DNA from: Rhodococcoides fascians A44A
Lineage (GTDB): Bacteria; Actinomycetota; Actinomycetes; Mycobacteriales; Mycobacteriaceae
Assembly (NCBI RefSeq): GCF_000760735.1
Contig: NZ_JMEX01000007.1
Span: 248,001 to 312,000 of the forward strand
Length of the DNA stretch: 64,000 nucleotides
Reading direction: 5' to 3'
Within the stretch, counting starts at the first letter, position 1. Each line of letters begins with the position of its first letter. A program made the translations under genes and the position numbers. Below are positions 32,268 to 40,728 of this stretch, in pieces. Under the pieces are notes generated by a model. It did not search any database, was not told where the DNA came from, and worked only from the letters and a program-made list of their open reading frames with translations.

Positions 32268-33317
32268 ATGTCCGTGTTGGAAGCCCAGCGTTACGTCCAT
32301 GTCGTTGCTCCGCACCAAGCGGAGACCGTGGACGAGGCACGCGCACCCGAGCCGGCGGACGACGGCGTGGTCGTGGACATCAGGTACTGCGGGATCTGCG
32401 CGACCGACACCCACGGGTACTCGTCGGCTGCCCTGCCCCCGGCTGTGTTCGGCCACGAGTGGACCGGAACGGTCTCCGCGATCGGCAAGGACGTCACGAC
32501 CGTTGCTGTCGGGCAGCGGGTCGTCGGCGGAGTGGGCCCAGCATGCGGGCGGTGCCCTCAGTGCACGGCAGGACACGCAGCGCACTGTGATCTGGCGTTC
32601 GCCGAGGCCAACGGAATCACCGACGACGCACCGGTGCACGGCGGATTCGGCACCACGCTGACCGTCTCGGCCCGTCGCGTGGTCGCGGTGCCCGACGCGC
32701 TCACGGACGAGGAAGCCGCACTCGTGGAACCGGCGACCGTGACTTTCCATGCAGTGAAGCGGACCGCCATGACGCTCGGATCGACCGTGGTGGTGCAGGG
32801 AGCCGGGCCCATCGGCTTGCTCACGGCGCAGCACGCCCGCAACGCCGGTGCCGGCCGGGTGATCGTCTCCGAACCGTCACCGCATCGCCGCGAGCAGGCG
32901 ACGCGGCTCGGGTTCACCGACGTGGTGGAACCGGCCGACCTCGATCGCGTGCTGCGCGGAGCAACCAACGGACTCGGTGCCGACGTTCTCTTCGAATGCA
33001 CCGGAGTGGCAAGTCTTCTCCAGCCGTCGGCACAGTTGGTTCGTCGGGGTGGAGTGCTGTCGCTGCTGGGCTACCCGGGAACGGACTCGCAGGTGAGCTA
33101 CGGCGACTGGCAGAGTCGCGAGCTCACGGTCATCGGATCGCTGGCGTACTCCCACGAGGACTTCGTCGGGTCGATGACCGCGATCGCCGAGAAGCGACTC
33201 GATGTCGCGTCTCTGCACACCGGCACGATCGGGCTCGGGGAGTTGACCGACATGTTCGTCGAGCTGGATTCGGGACAGAGCACCCACGCGAAGGTCTTGG
33301 TCGATCCTCGCCGCTAG
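32268..33317 (+). CDS. Zinc-dependent medium-chain alcohol dehydrogenase
   Basis: 349 residues. Catalytic zinc ligands C41 (CGICATDTHG) and H63-E64 (FGHEWTG); structural zinc cysteines in CGRCPQCTAGHAAHC; Rossmann motif VVQGAGPIGLLTAQHARNAG near residue 185. It oxidises an alcohol or polyol with NAD(P)+; substrate unknown. Separated from the amidase by 56 bp containing a strong palindrome, so it probably has separate control. A 19-bp stem terminator follows. Confidence 0.9.
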   Translation: MSVLEAQRYVHVVAPHQAETVDEARAPEPADDGVVVDIRYCGICATDTHGYSSAALPPAVFGHEWTGTVSAIGKDVTTVAVGQRVVGGVGPACGRCPQCTAGHAAHCDLAFAEANGITDDAPVHGGFGTTLTVSARRVVAVPDALTDEEAALVEPATVTFHAVKRTAMTLGSTVVVQGAGPIGLLTAQHARNAGAGRVIVSEPSPHRREQATRLGFTDVVEPADLDRVLRGATNGLGADVLFECTGVASLLQPSAQLVRRGGVLSLLGYPGTDSQVSYGDWQSRELTVIGSLAYSHEDFVGSMTAIAEKRLDVASLHTGTIGLGELTDMFVELDSGQSTHAKVLVDPRR

Positions 33318-33325
33318 CGCCTTGT

Positions 33326-33365
33326 GTGAGTGGAAATGTGTCCTCCAGGACACATTTCCACTCAC
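33326..33365. terminator. Perfect 19-bp stem hairpin, bidirectional terminator
   Basis: 33326-33344 pairs fully with 33347-33365 around a CC centre, between convergent genes ending at 33317 and 33372. Unusually long and exact, with AT-rich middle (GGAAATGTGT). Confidence 0.85.
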
Positions 33366-33371
33366 CTAGGG

Positions 33372-34181
33372 TCAGTCGGCGTTCGTCGTCGCGCCCAGGA
33401 GGTCGCGAACCCGATTGGCGACGGTGATGAACTCCGGCTGTTCCATGGTGGAGCTGTAATCTCGCTCGACAGGGAGGTCGACGTCGAGGATTTCGACGAT
33501 CCGGCCGGGTCGCGGGCTCATCACGACGACCCGATTGGCCAGGTACACGGCCTCGGCCACGGAGTGCGTCACCAGCATCACCGTCGTTCCGGTTTCGCGC
33601 CAGATGCGATGCAACTCGACGTTCATCTTCTCTCGGGTGAGAGCGTCGAGAGCGCCGAACGGTTCGTCCATCAGCAACACTTCGGGCTCGTGCAGCAGGG
33701 CGCGGCACAGCGAGACTCGTTGCTGCATACCGCCGGACAGTTCGTGGGGGAGTGCGTTCTCGAAACCACTGAGGCCGGTCATCTCGATCAGCTGGTCGGC
33801 TTTCGCGGCTGTCTGCTTGCGGTTCATGCCACGCATCTCGCCCTGCAGCAGGATGTTCTTGCGGACGGTCCGCCATTCCAGAAGTGCGGCGCGCTGGAAC
33901 ACGTAACCGATGCCCCGCTGCGGCCCCTTCACCTGCTTGCCGCGCAGGCTCACACTGCCGGAACTCGCATTGGTCAGTCCGGCAACAACTTTGAGCAGCG
34001 TCGATTTGCCGCATCCCGACGGTCCGGCGATGGAGACGAACTCTCCTTCTCCTACCGTGAGGTCGACATCGCTGAGCGCTGTCACGTCACCTCGTTTGGA
34101 GGAGAAGCGGACGCTCAGGTCGTCGACGGCCACTGCGGTGTCGGTCAGGACGGTTTTCGGTCGATCGAAGGTGGCGGTCAT
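33372..34181 (-). CDS. ABC transporter ATP-binding protein (nitrate/sulfonate/NMT1 type)
   Basis: 269 residues. Walker A GPSGCGKST, Q-loop YVFQRAALLEWRTV, signature LSGGMQQRVSLCRALL, Walker B VLLMDEPFGALDALTRE, H-loop VTHSVAEA. Grouped with SsuB/TauB/ThiZ-type ATPases. It powers import by the permease (35237) and binding protein (34191) from the same operon, 9 bp from the latter. The three genes follow a LacI-type operator, so they likely import a substrate for the neighbouring sugar operon. Confidence 0.88.
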   Translation of the reverse strand: MTATFDRPKTVLTDTAVAVDDLSVRFSSKRGDVTALSDVDLTVGEGEFVSIAGPSGCGKSTLLKVVAGLTNASSGSVSLRGKQVKGPQRGIGYVFQRAALLEWRTVRKNILLQGEMRGMNRKQTAAKADQLIEMTGLSGFENALPHELSGGMQQRVSLCRALLHEPEVLLMDEPFGALDALTREKMNVELHRIWRETGTTVMLVTHSVAEAVYLANRVVVMSPRPGRIVEILDVDLPVERDYSSTMEQPEFITVANRVRDLLGATTNAD

Positions 34182-34190
34182 GTCCTTACC

Positions 34191-35219
34191 TCACTGCTCG
34201 GTGGTCGTGGTGAAGGTGGAATCCCAGTACTTCGACGGCTCGTCGGCGCTCTCGAGGAGGCCGGCGTCGGAGAGAACGGTGATCGTGGACACCCAGTCCT
34301 CTTCGGAGTTGACGCCCGGCGCGTTGCCTTCGGTGTTGGGGGTGGTGAGCAGCGGGATGGTTTCCTGCCACTGCTGCAGCAATACCGACTCGGGCGGGGT
34401 CTGCGGGTCCTTGCCGACCATGGAGGCCACTGCCGCCTCGGGGTTGGCGATGGCGGCTTCGAAGGACTCGGTGGTGGCGTCGACCATGGCCTGGACCAAC
34501 TCAGGGGAGCGTTCGATGGTCGACTCGTTGGCGATGAGACCGTTGCTGAAGAAGTTCAGGCCCGCGTCGGAGTACTTCAGGTACCGCATCTCGCGGCCAC
34601 TCTTGTTCGCGATGTTGGGGCCCTGATCGTGTGCGAAGCCGATCAAACCGTCCACCTGGCCGGACAACATGGCGGCAACCTTGCCTGCGGAGTCGAGGCT
34701 CTGCTGGGACACCGAACTCTCCTCGACGCCGACGGCATCGAGATAGATGGGGAACGTGGTCGTCGGCGCATCGCCCGCGGAGACTGCGATGGTCTTGCCG
34801 GCGAGGTCGGCCGTGGTCTGGATGGGGCCGTCGGCGTAGACCTGGACGGCCGAGGGGGTGGTCTGCAGGAAGACGCCCACGCTCTTGATCTGTACACCCT
34901 TGTCGATGTTGGACAGGACGGCCGCGGAGTCGGCCCAGCCGAAGTCGGTCTGGTTGGATCCCGCTGCCTGCGCGGTCTTGGTCGAGCCCTGGCCGGCGGT
35001 GATGGTCAGATCGATGCCGTGCTTGGCGAAGATCCCCTCCTGGACGCCGTAGTAGAACGGGGCGTGCTCGCCGTAGGGGTACCAGTTGAGCATCAGTGAT
35101 GTCGCCGTGGTTTCACCGTCGGTGCCGGGAGCCTTCTCCTCGGCGCCGCCTCCGCTGCAACCGGCGAGTACGAGGGACGATGCGGCGGCCGCCGCGATGA
35201 CGAGTTTTCCGAGTTTCAT
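34191..35219 (-). CDS. ABC transporter substrate-binding lipoprotein (NMT1/THI5-like)
   Basis: 342 residues, lipobox VLAGC (Cys21). NMT1-like fold: MLNWYPYGEHAPFYYGVQEG near residue 45, IFAKHGIDLTITAGQGSTKT, GWADSAAVLSNIDKG and LAGKTIAVSAGDAPTTTFPI. Captures the ligand outside the cell. NMT1/THI5 proteins bind pyrimidine precursors, riboflavin-like or other heterocyclic compounds; the ligand here is not predictable. Middle gene of a three-gene operon, 17 bp after the permease. Confidence 0.88.
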   Translation of the reverse strand: MKLGKLVIAAAAASSLVLAGCSGGGAEEKAPGTDGETTATSLMLNWYPYGEHAPFYYGVQEGIFAKHGIDLTITAGQGSTKTAQAAGSNQTDFGWADSAAVLSNIDKGVQIKSVGVFLQTTPSAVQVYADGPIQTTADLAGKTIAVSAGDAPTTTFPIYLDAVGVEESSVSQQSLDSAGKVAAMLSGQVDGLIGFAHDQGPNIANKSGREMRYLKYSDAGLNFFSNGLIANESTIERSPELVQAMVDATTESFEAAIANPEAAVASMVGKDPQTPPESVLLQQWQETIPLLTTPNTEGNAPGVNSEEDWVSTITVLSDAGLLESADEPSKYWDSTFTTTTEQ

Positions 35220-35236
35220 TCGATTTCTCCGATGTG

Positions 35237-36121
35237 TCAGACGGCGGACGCGGATGCAGTGGATCGACGCGACGCGTGCCAGGGGATGAGGAACTTCTCT
35301 GCGATCTCGATGATCATGAAGAGGATGATGCCGAGGGCGGACATGATGATCAGCGCCGCGAACAACATTGCGGTGTCGATGTTTCCGTTCGCCTGGAGGA
35401 TGACGTAGCCGAGTCCTTCGTTGGCCCCGACGAATTCACCGACGACCGCTCCGGTGACGGCGAGTGTCGCGGCGATCTTCAGTCCGGACATCAACTGCGG
35501 CAACGACGCCGGGAACCGGACCTTGGCGAAGGTCTTCCATTTGCTGGCGCCCATCGTGGAGGTGAGTTCGAGGATCTCGGGGTCCACCGAACGCAGCCCG
35601 GCCATGCCGGCGATGACGATGGGGAAGAACGCCATCAACACGGCGACGAGGATCTTGGGGCTGGCTCCGAATCCGAGCCACACGACGAACAGTGGTGCGA
35701 TGGCGATCTTGGGAATGACCTGAGCGAAGAGGATGAGTGGATACATCGTCTTCTCGATGCTCGACGAGTAGATCATCAGCACCGCAACAGCTTCGCCGAC
35801 GAGCGCGGCGATCACGAATCCGGCGATGGTCTCGTACGTGGTGACCCAGGTGTGCCCGGCGAGGTACGAGGCGTTGTCCGCCATTGTCGACCAGGTGTCG
35901 CTGGGCGACGGGAGGATGTAGGGCGCGACGAGTTCCGACTCGGTCACCGCCCACCATGCTGCTACCAGTACGGCCACGAGCGCGAGCGGGCGCCACAGTC
36001 CGGACCACGTGTTTCGGAAGGAGGGCAGAATGTTCTTGAAGCTCCGTCGATGATCCGTCGGCGCAGGGTGTGTTGCCGACGGCTCAGCGGAACGGATCTC
36101 GACCGACGTTGTTACCGCCAT
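35237..36121 (-). CDS. ABC transporter permease (BPD type)
   Basis: 294 residues from the ATG at 36121 (GAGGA 7 nt upstream); the longer frame runs back through the operator. Six membrane segments; the EAA loop reads ELTSTMGASKWKTFAKVRFP near residue 190. First gene of the transporter operon. The LacI-type site GGAATGCGCTTTCC is 46 bp upstream. Confidence 0.88.
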   Translation of the reverse strand: MAVTTSVEIRSAEPSATHPAPTDHRRSFKNILPSFRNTWSGLWRPLALVAVLVAAWWAVTESELVAPYILPSPSDTWSTMADNASYLAGHTWVTTYETIAGFVIAALVGEAVAVLMIYSSSIEKTMYPLILFAQVIPKIAIAPLFVVWLGFGASPKILVAVLMAFFPIVIAGMAGLRSVDPEILELTSTMGASKWKTFAKVRFPASLPQLMSGLKIAATLAVTGAVVGEFVGANEGLGYVILQANGNIDTAMLFAALIIMSALGIILFMIIEIAEKFLIPWHASRRSTASASAV

Positions 36122-36166
36122 GAGAAGTCCTCGAGCTAGTAGTGGGCGGGCTACGACGCTCCCGCT

Positions 36167-36180
36167 GGAATGCGCTTTCC
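36167..36180. promoter_or_regulatory. LacI-type operator 1
   Basis: GGAATGCGCTTTCC, followed by GAAGCTGA. The same extended sequence (GGAAAGCGCATTCC + GAAGCTGA) is found at 37315 beside the lacI-type gene. The CG-centred dyad is typical of LacI/GalR sites. Confidence 0.75.
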
Positions 36181-36235
36181 GAAGCTGAAGCGAATGTAGT
36201 GTGACCGCGCCCACACTGTCAAGAGTTCTTAAAGT

Positions 36236-37261
36236 TCACCTGGTCAGAGCGCTGCTCGCACGCAACACGACGGTGCCGGGGGCGTACTCGTGCGTGTTTT
36301 GCTCCCCGTCGAGAGCGAGCTTCACCGCACGCTCACCGATCTCCACGAGCGACAGGGCGACGGTCGTCAGGCTCGGAAAGTGATCCCGCAGCGTCGGGAT
36401 GTCGTCGAAACCCGCGACGCAGATATCGTCGGGCACGCGAAGGCCCTGGCTGCGCCACGCCGCAATGGCGCCGATCGCCATCACGTCCGTGACGGCGAAG
36501 ACGCAGGGCGGCGCGGTCTCGGAGCCGGGATGCAATTCCAGCGCCGCGGCGAGGCGTCGGGCAGCGCTGAAACCGCCGTCCCGTGAGAAGTCGCCCGCCA
36601 CTTCGATTTCCGGGGCCAAACCGTGCCTGGCCAGGGCGTCGACGAAACCGTTTCGCCGGTCCACCGACGTGCGGATGTTGCCGGGCCCGCCGATGATCGC
36701 GAACCGTCGGTGACCCTCGCCGATCAATGCCTCGGCGAGTGCCGCTGACGCCACGAAGTTCTCCGGTTCGACGGCCGCGCCGAACGGTAGCGGTTGCCCG
36801 ATGACCACCACTTTTCCGTCGTTCTTTCGATACGCAGCGAATTCCTTCTCCAGATCTCGATCCAGGTCACCGCTCTGACGCGAGCCGGCCAGAATGATGG
36901 CGTCGGCGCGGTGCGAGATGAAGGTGCTGACCGACTGGCGTTCGATGTCGAAATCGCGCTCTGTGCTGGCCAGGAGGACCAGCTTGCCGGCTGCGCGCGC
37001 CTCGTTCTGCACTCCGCGCACGATCGAGGAGAAGTACGGATCCGCAACGTCGTGGACCACCAGCCCGATCAGGCCGGTGGAGGACCGCGCGAGCGCCTGG
37101 GCCTGGGCATTCGCCACATAGCCGAGGTCTGCCGCGGCTGCGCGAACCCGGTCTGCGACGCCTTCTCCCGGGATTCGCGAGGAACCGTTGAGGACTCTCG
37201 ACGCAGTGGCCTGGGAAACCCCGGCCGCCGCGGCCACGTCCTGCAGTCTGACTGCCGCCAT
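36236..37261 (-). CDS. LacI family transcriptional regulator
   Basis: 341 residues from the ATG at 37261 (GAGGAG 8 nt upstream). Helix-turn-helix and hinge: VRLQDVAAAAGVSQATASRVLNG, then DLGYVANAQAQALARSST; periplasmic-binding-protein-like effector domain with GLVVHDVADPYFSSIVRGV, AIIGGPGNIRTSVDRRNGF and CVAGFDDIPTLRDHFPSLTTV. It should repress the divergent sugar operon and the transporter operon through identical operators and release on binding a sugar. Confidence 0.9.
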   Translation of the reverse strand: MAAVRLQDVAAAAGVSQATASRVLNGSSRIPGEGVADRVRAAAADLGYVANAQAQALARSSTGLIGLVVHDVADPYFSSIVRGVQNEARAAGKLVLLASTERDFDIERQSVSTFISHRADAIILAGSRQSGDLDRDLEKEFAAYRKNDGKVVVIGQPLPFGAAVEPENFVASAALAEALIGEGHRRFAIIGGPGNIRTSVDRRNGFVDALARHGLAPEIEVAGDFSRDGGFSAARRLAAALELHPGSETAPPCVFAVTDVMAIGAIAAWRSQGLRVPDDICVAGFDDIPTLRDHFPSLTTVALSLVEIGERAVKLALDGEQNTHEYAPGTVVLRASSALTR

Positions 37262-37314
37262 GATCGATTCTCCTCGAGTTGCCGCTTGACCAACCGACGT
37301 GGACAGCATAGCTT

Positions 37315-37328
37315 GGAAAGCGCATTCC
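37315..37328. promoter_or_regulatory. LacI-type operator 2
   Basis: GGAAAGCGCATTCC + GAAGCTGA in the 205-bp region between lacI-type gene and the Gfo/Idh/MocA gene. One site serves both directions. Confidence 0.75.
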
Positions 37329-37466
37329 GAAGCTGACTTGTTCGCTCGACGCGTGTGGAACTTTCCGCCACACCGTTTCTGGAACCCTTCCCGACGGCTC
37401 AGCCCGTCCCCAGCCCTGAACGTCCGTGAACACCTCGACGTCCCTCCTGAAGAACAGGCAACTGCT

Positions 37467-38624
37467 ATGCCCAACCCCACTCGTACCCTGCGTATCGCCA
37501 TGAACGGTGTCACCGGCCGCATGGGTTACCGTCAGCACCTCCTGCGTTCGATCCTCCCCATTCGCGAGGAAGGCGGCGTCCTTCTCGCCGACGGCTCACG
37601 CGTCCAGGTCGAGCCGATCCTCGTCGGTCGCAACGAAGCCAAGCTGCAGGAACTCGCCGCACTGCACGGCATCACGGAATACAGCACCGACGCCGCATCC
37701 GTCATCGACGATCAGAGCATCGACATCTACTTCGACGCCCAGGTGACCTCGCGACGGGCCGAAGCACTGGCGTCGGCGATGAAGGCGGGCAAGCACATCT
37801 TCACCGAGAAGCCGACCGCAGAGACCCTCACCGAAGCGATCGAACTGGCCCGCATCGCCGAGAACGCCTCCGTCACCGCAGGAGTCGTGCACGACAAGCT
37901 CTACCTGCCAGGGTTGGTGAAGCTCAAGAGACTGGTCGACGAGGGATTCTTCGGTCGAATTCTCTCGCTGCGAGGCGAATTCGGTTACTGGGTCTTCGAA
38001 GGCGACGGTCAGCCGGCGCAGCGTCCCAGCTGGAACTACCGCTCCGAGGACGGCGGCGGCATCATCATCGACATGTTCTGCCACTGGAACTACGTTCTCG
38101 AAGGCATCCTCGGCAAGGTCGAGACCGTCACCGCCAAAGCGTCGACCCACATCCCGACACGCTGGGACGAGCAGGGGCGCGAATACACAGCGACCGCCGA
38201 CGATTCCGCCTACGGCATCTTCGAGCTCGAGAACGGCGTCGTCGCCCAGATCAATTCGTCGTGGGCGGTGCGGGTGTTCCGCGACGAACTCGTCGAATTC
38301 CAGGTCGACGGCACGCACGGATCCGCAGTCGCCGGGCTGCGCACATGCGTCGCCCAGCACCGATCCCACACACCGAAGCCCGTGTGGAACCCGGATCTCC
38401 CGGTGACGGAACCGTTCCGCGAGCAGTGGCTCGACGTACCCGCGAACGCGGAGCTCGACAACGGCTTCAAGCTGCAGTGGGAAGAATTCCTCCGTGACGT
38501 GATCGCCGAGCGACCACACCGGTACGGATTGCTCTCCGCCGCTCGGGGAGTGCAACTGGCCGAGCTCGGTCTCCGCAGCTCCACAGAAGGCCGCCGACTC
38601 GACGTTCCGGAGATCACGCTGTGA
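37467..38624 (+). CDS. Gfo/Idh/MocA family oxidoreductase
   Basis: 385 residues from the ATG at 37467 (the upstream open frame crosses the operator). N-terminal Rossmann part begins TLRIAMNGVTGRMGYRQHLL with the variant GVTGRMG nucleotide motif; EKPTAETLTEAIELA carries the family EKP lysine; GGGIIIDMFCHWNYVLEG is the active-site helix with Asp/His. It likely oxidises a sugar or cyclitol hydroxyl with NAD(P)+. First of three overlapping genes. Confidence 0.88.
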   Translation: MPNPTRTLRIAMNGVTGRMGYRQHLLRSILPIREEGGVLLADGSRVQVEPILVGRNEAKLQELAALHGITEYSTDAASVIDDQSIDIYFDAQVTSRRAEALASAMKAGKHIFTEKPTAETLTEAIELARIAENASVTAGVVHDKLYLPGLVKLKRLVDEGFFGRILSLRGEFGYWVFEGDGQPAQRPSWNYRSEDGGGIIIDMFCHWNYVLEGILGKVETVTAKASTHIPTRWDEQGREYTATADDSAYGIFELENGVVAQINSSWAVRVFRDELVEFQVDGTHGSAVAGLRTCVAQHRSHTPKPVWNPDLPVTEPFREQWLDVPANAELDNGFKLQWEEFLRDVIAERPHRYGLLSAARGVQLAELGLRSSTEGRRLDVPEITL

Positions 38625-39802
38625 CCGCGGTCGATCAGCGTGTGGCGATAGCATTGCCGGGCAGAGGCATTCGCACGCTGGGAGAGCCAGGGGAGTGGAC
38701 ACGGCCGACGAGCCCGATCACCTCGCGCATCGTCTACGCCGCCGCGCACGTCGTCCCGCGTGCGACCGGAGACAACACGCCCGGCGCACTCGCGGACATC
38801 GACTGGGACGCAACGCTTGCCTACCGTCGCGAACTCTGGTCCTACGGACTCGGTGTCGCCGACGCCATGGACACAGCCCAGCGCGGGATGGGGTTGGACT
38901 GGGCCGCGACCGCGGAGCTGATCAGGCGTTCGGGTGCGGAAGCGGCACGGGTCGGGGGACTGCTGGCCTGTGGTGCCGGAACGGACCAACTGGACCTCGA
39001 CGCCGTGCCGACGGGTCCAGCCGGGCTCGAGATGGTCCTGGGCGCCTACCGTGAGCAGATCGCCGTCGTCACCGAAGCAGGTGCCAACGTCATCGTCATG
39101 GCCTCGCGCGCTCTCGCCAAGGTCGCGGCGTCACCGGACGACTACCGCTACGTCTACTCGACGTTGCTTCGCGAAGTCGATCGGCCCGTCATCCTGCACT
39201 GGCTGGGCACCATGTTCGACCCGGCACTCGCCGGTTACTGGGGAAGCGTCGACATCGACGAGGCCACCTCGGTGTTCCGCGGACTCGTCGACGAGCACGC
39301 GGACAAGGTCGACGGCGTCAAGGTCTCCCTGCTCGACGCACAGCACGAGATCGCCTTGCGCCGAGCACTACCGTCGGGCGTGCGGTTGTACACCGGAGAC
39401 GACTTCAACTACCCGGAGTTGATCATCGGCGACGAGCACGGCCACTCCGACGCTTTGCTCGGCATCTTCGCCGGCATCTACCCCGCGGCGTCGACGGCCC
39501 TGCAGGAACTCGACCGCGGCAATACCGTACGTGCAGAGGAGATCCTGCGGTCGACGCAAGAGCTGGGACGCCACATCTTCTCCGCGCCCACCTATTACTA
39601 CAAGACCGGTATCGCCTTCCTGTCCTGGCTGCGCGGAAAACAACCGGGGTTCTCGATGGTCGGGGGCCTGGCGTCGGGCCGAAGCGTCGAACATCTGACG
39701 CAGTTGTTCGTCCTGGCCGACAGAGCAGGTCTGCTCGACGATCCCTCGTTGGCCGTGCACCGCATGGAGCTGTTCCTGGAACTGAACGGAGTCACGTCGT
39801 GA
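38621..39802 (+). CDS. DUF993 / dihydrodipicolinate synthase-like TIM-barrel protein
   Basis: 393 residues, GTG start overlapping the previous stop by 4 bp. DUF993 features: RIVYAAAHVVPRA near residue 36, VIVMASRALAKVA, VILHWLGTMFDPALAGYWGS and KVDGVKVSLLDAQHEIALR, where the Lys of VKVSLLD is placed like the Schiff-base lysine of class I aldolases. No reaction is established; aldol or retro-aldol cleavage of an oxidised sugar would fit the operon. Overlaps the next start too. Confidence 0.8.
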   Translation: MTAVDQRVAIALPGRGIRTLGEPGEWTRPTSPITSRIVYAAAHVVPRATGDNTPGALADIDWDATLAYRRELWSYGLGVADAMDTAQRGMGLDWAATAELIRRSGAEAARVGGLLACGAGTDQLDLDAVPTGPAGLEMVLGAYREQIAVVTEAGANVIVMASRALAKVAASPDDYRYVYSTLLREVDRPVILHWLGTMFDPALAGYWGSVDIDEATSVFRGLVDEHADKVDGVKVSLLDAQHEIALRRALPSGVRLYTGDDFNYPELIIGDEHGHSDALLGIFAGIYPAASTALQELDRGNTVRAEEILRSTQELGRHIFSAPTYYYKTGIAFLSWLRGKQPGFSMVGGLASGRSVEHLTQLFVLADRAGLLDDPSLAVHRMELFLELNGVTS

Positions 39803-40650
39803 CGCTTGCCTGCTACGACCTCGACAACCCCTACGCTGCATTGTCGTTGAACACCAAGACAGTCAACAGGTGGACCTTGAAGGAAGCAGTCGACGGCGCC
39901 GCCCGCGCCGGGCTCGGCGCCGTCGGCCCATGGCGAGACCGCGTACACGAAGTCGGTGTGGCGCAGGCTGCAAAGCTGGTGTCCGACGCAGGCCTGCGCG
40001 TATCGAGCCTGTGCCGAGGCGGATTTCTGACTGCCCTCGACGACGACGGGCTCGACGACAACCGCCGTGCACTCGACGAGGCTGCAGAACTCGGAGCGCC
40101 GGAACTGGTCATGGTGATGGGAGGAATCCCGGACAAGGACCTGATCGGCGCCCGCGCCCGCGTCGAAGATCGCTTGGCCCAGTTGGTTCCCTACGCCCGC
40201 GAGCGGGGAGTACGAATCGCACTCGAACCGCTGCATCCGATGTACGTTGCCGACCGCGCCGTCATCTCCACTCTGGGACAGGCACTGTCCATGGCCGAAC
40301 CCCACCCGGCCGAGACCGTCGGCGTCGTCGTCGACACCTTCCACATCTGGTGGGATCCAAACCTGGAAGAGCTGATCCGCACCGCGGGACGACGCGGCCG
40401 CATCAGCTCCTACCAGGTGTGCGACTGGCTGGTTCCGATGGAAGCCGACCCACTGCTCTCCCGCGGAATGATGGGGGACGGCGTCATCGACTTCACGACC
40501 ATCGGCACCTGGGTACGCGAGGCAGGCTATCGCGGCGACGTCGAAGTCGAGATCTTCAACACCGCAGTCTGGGACACCGACTGCGACCTGGTCGTCGACA
40601 CGATGAAACAGCGCTACCGCGACCTCGTGCTACCGGCTCTCGTGGGATGA
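39799..40650 (+). CDS. Sugar phosphate isomerase/epimerase (xylose-isomerase-like TIM barrel)
   Basis: 283 residues, GTG start in a GTGA overlap. AP-endonuclease-2 fold: LVMVMGGIPDKD, RGVRIALEPLHPMYVADR with the metal-binding Glu, VGVVVDTFHIWWDPNLEE with Asp/His and DVEVEIFNT with the last Glu. It probably isomerises or epimerises a keto-sugar made by the upstream oxidoreductase. Last gene of the LacI-controlled operon. Confidence 0.88.
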   Translation: MTLACYDLDNPYAALSLNTKTVNRWTLKEAVDGAARAGLGAVGPWRDRVHEVGVAQAAKLVSDAGLRVSSLCRGGFLTALDDDGLDDNRRALDEAAELGAPELVMVMGGIPDKDLIGARARVEDRLAQLVPYARERGVRIALEPLHPMYVADRAVISTLGQALSMAEPHPAETVGVVVDTFHIWWDPNLEELIRTAGRRGRISSYQVCDWLVPMEADPLLSRGMMGDGVIDFTTIGTWVREAGYRGDVEVEIFNTAVWDTDCDLVVDTMKQRYRDLVLPALVG

Positions 40651-40728
40651 GCGTGGACGGGGATCGCCGCGAACTGGCCTACAGTTGTCGGCGATACCCG
40701 GTCACATCCCTAGTAGGAGCTGTTTCGT

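Noticed and set aside
33330..35099. 589-aa plus-strand frame
   Set aside because: Runs antisense through two transporter genes and a terminator.
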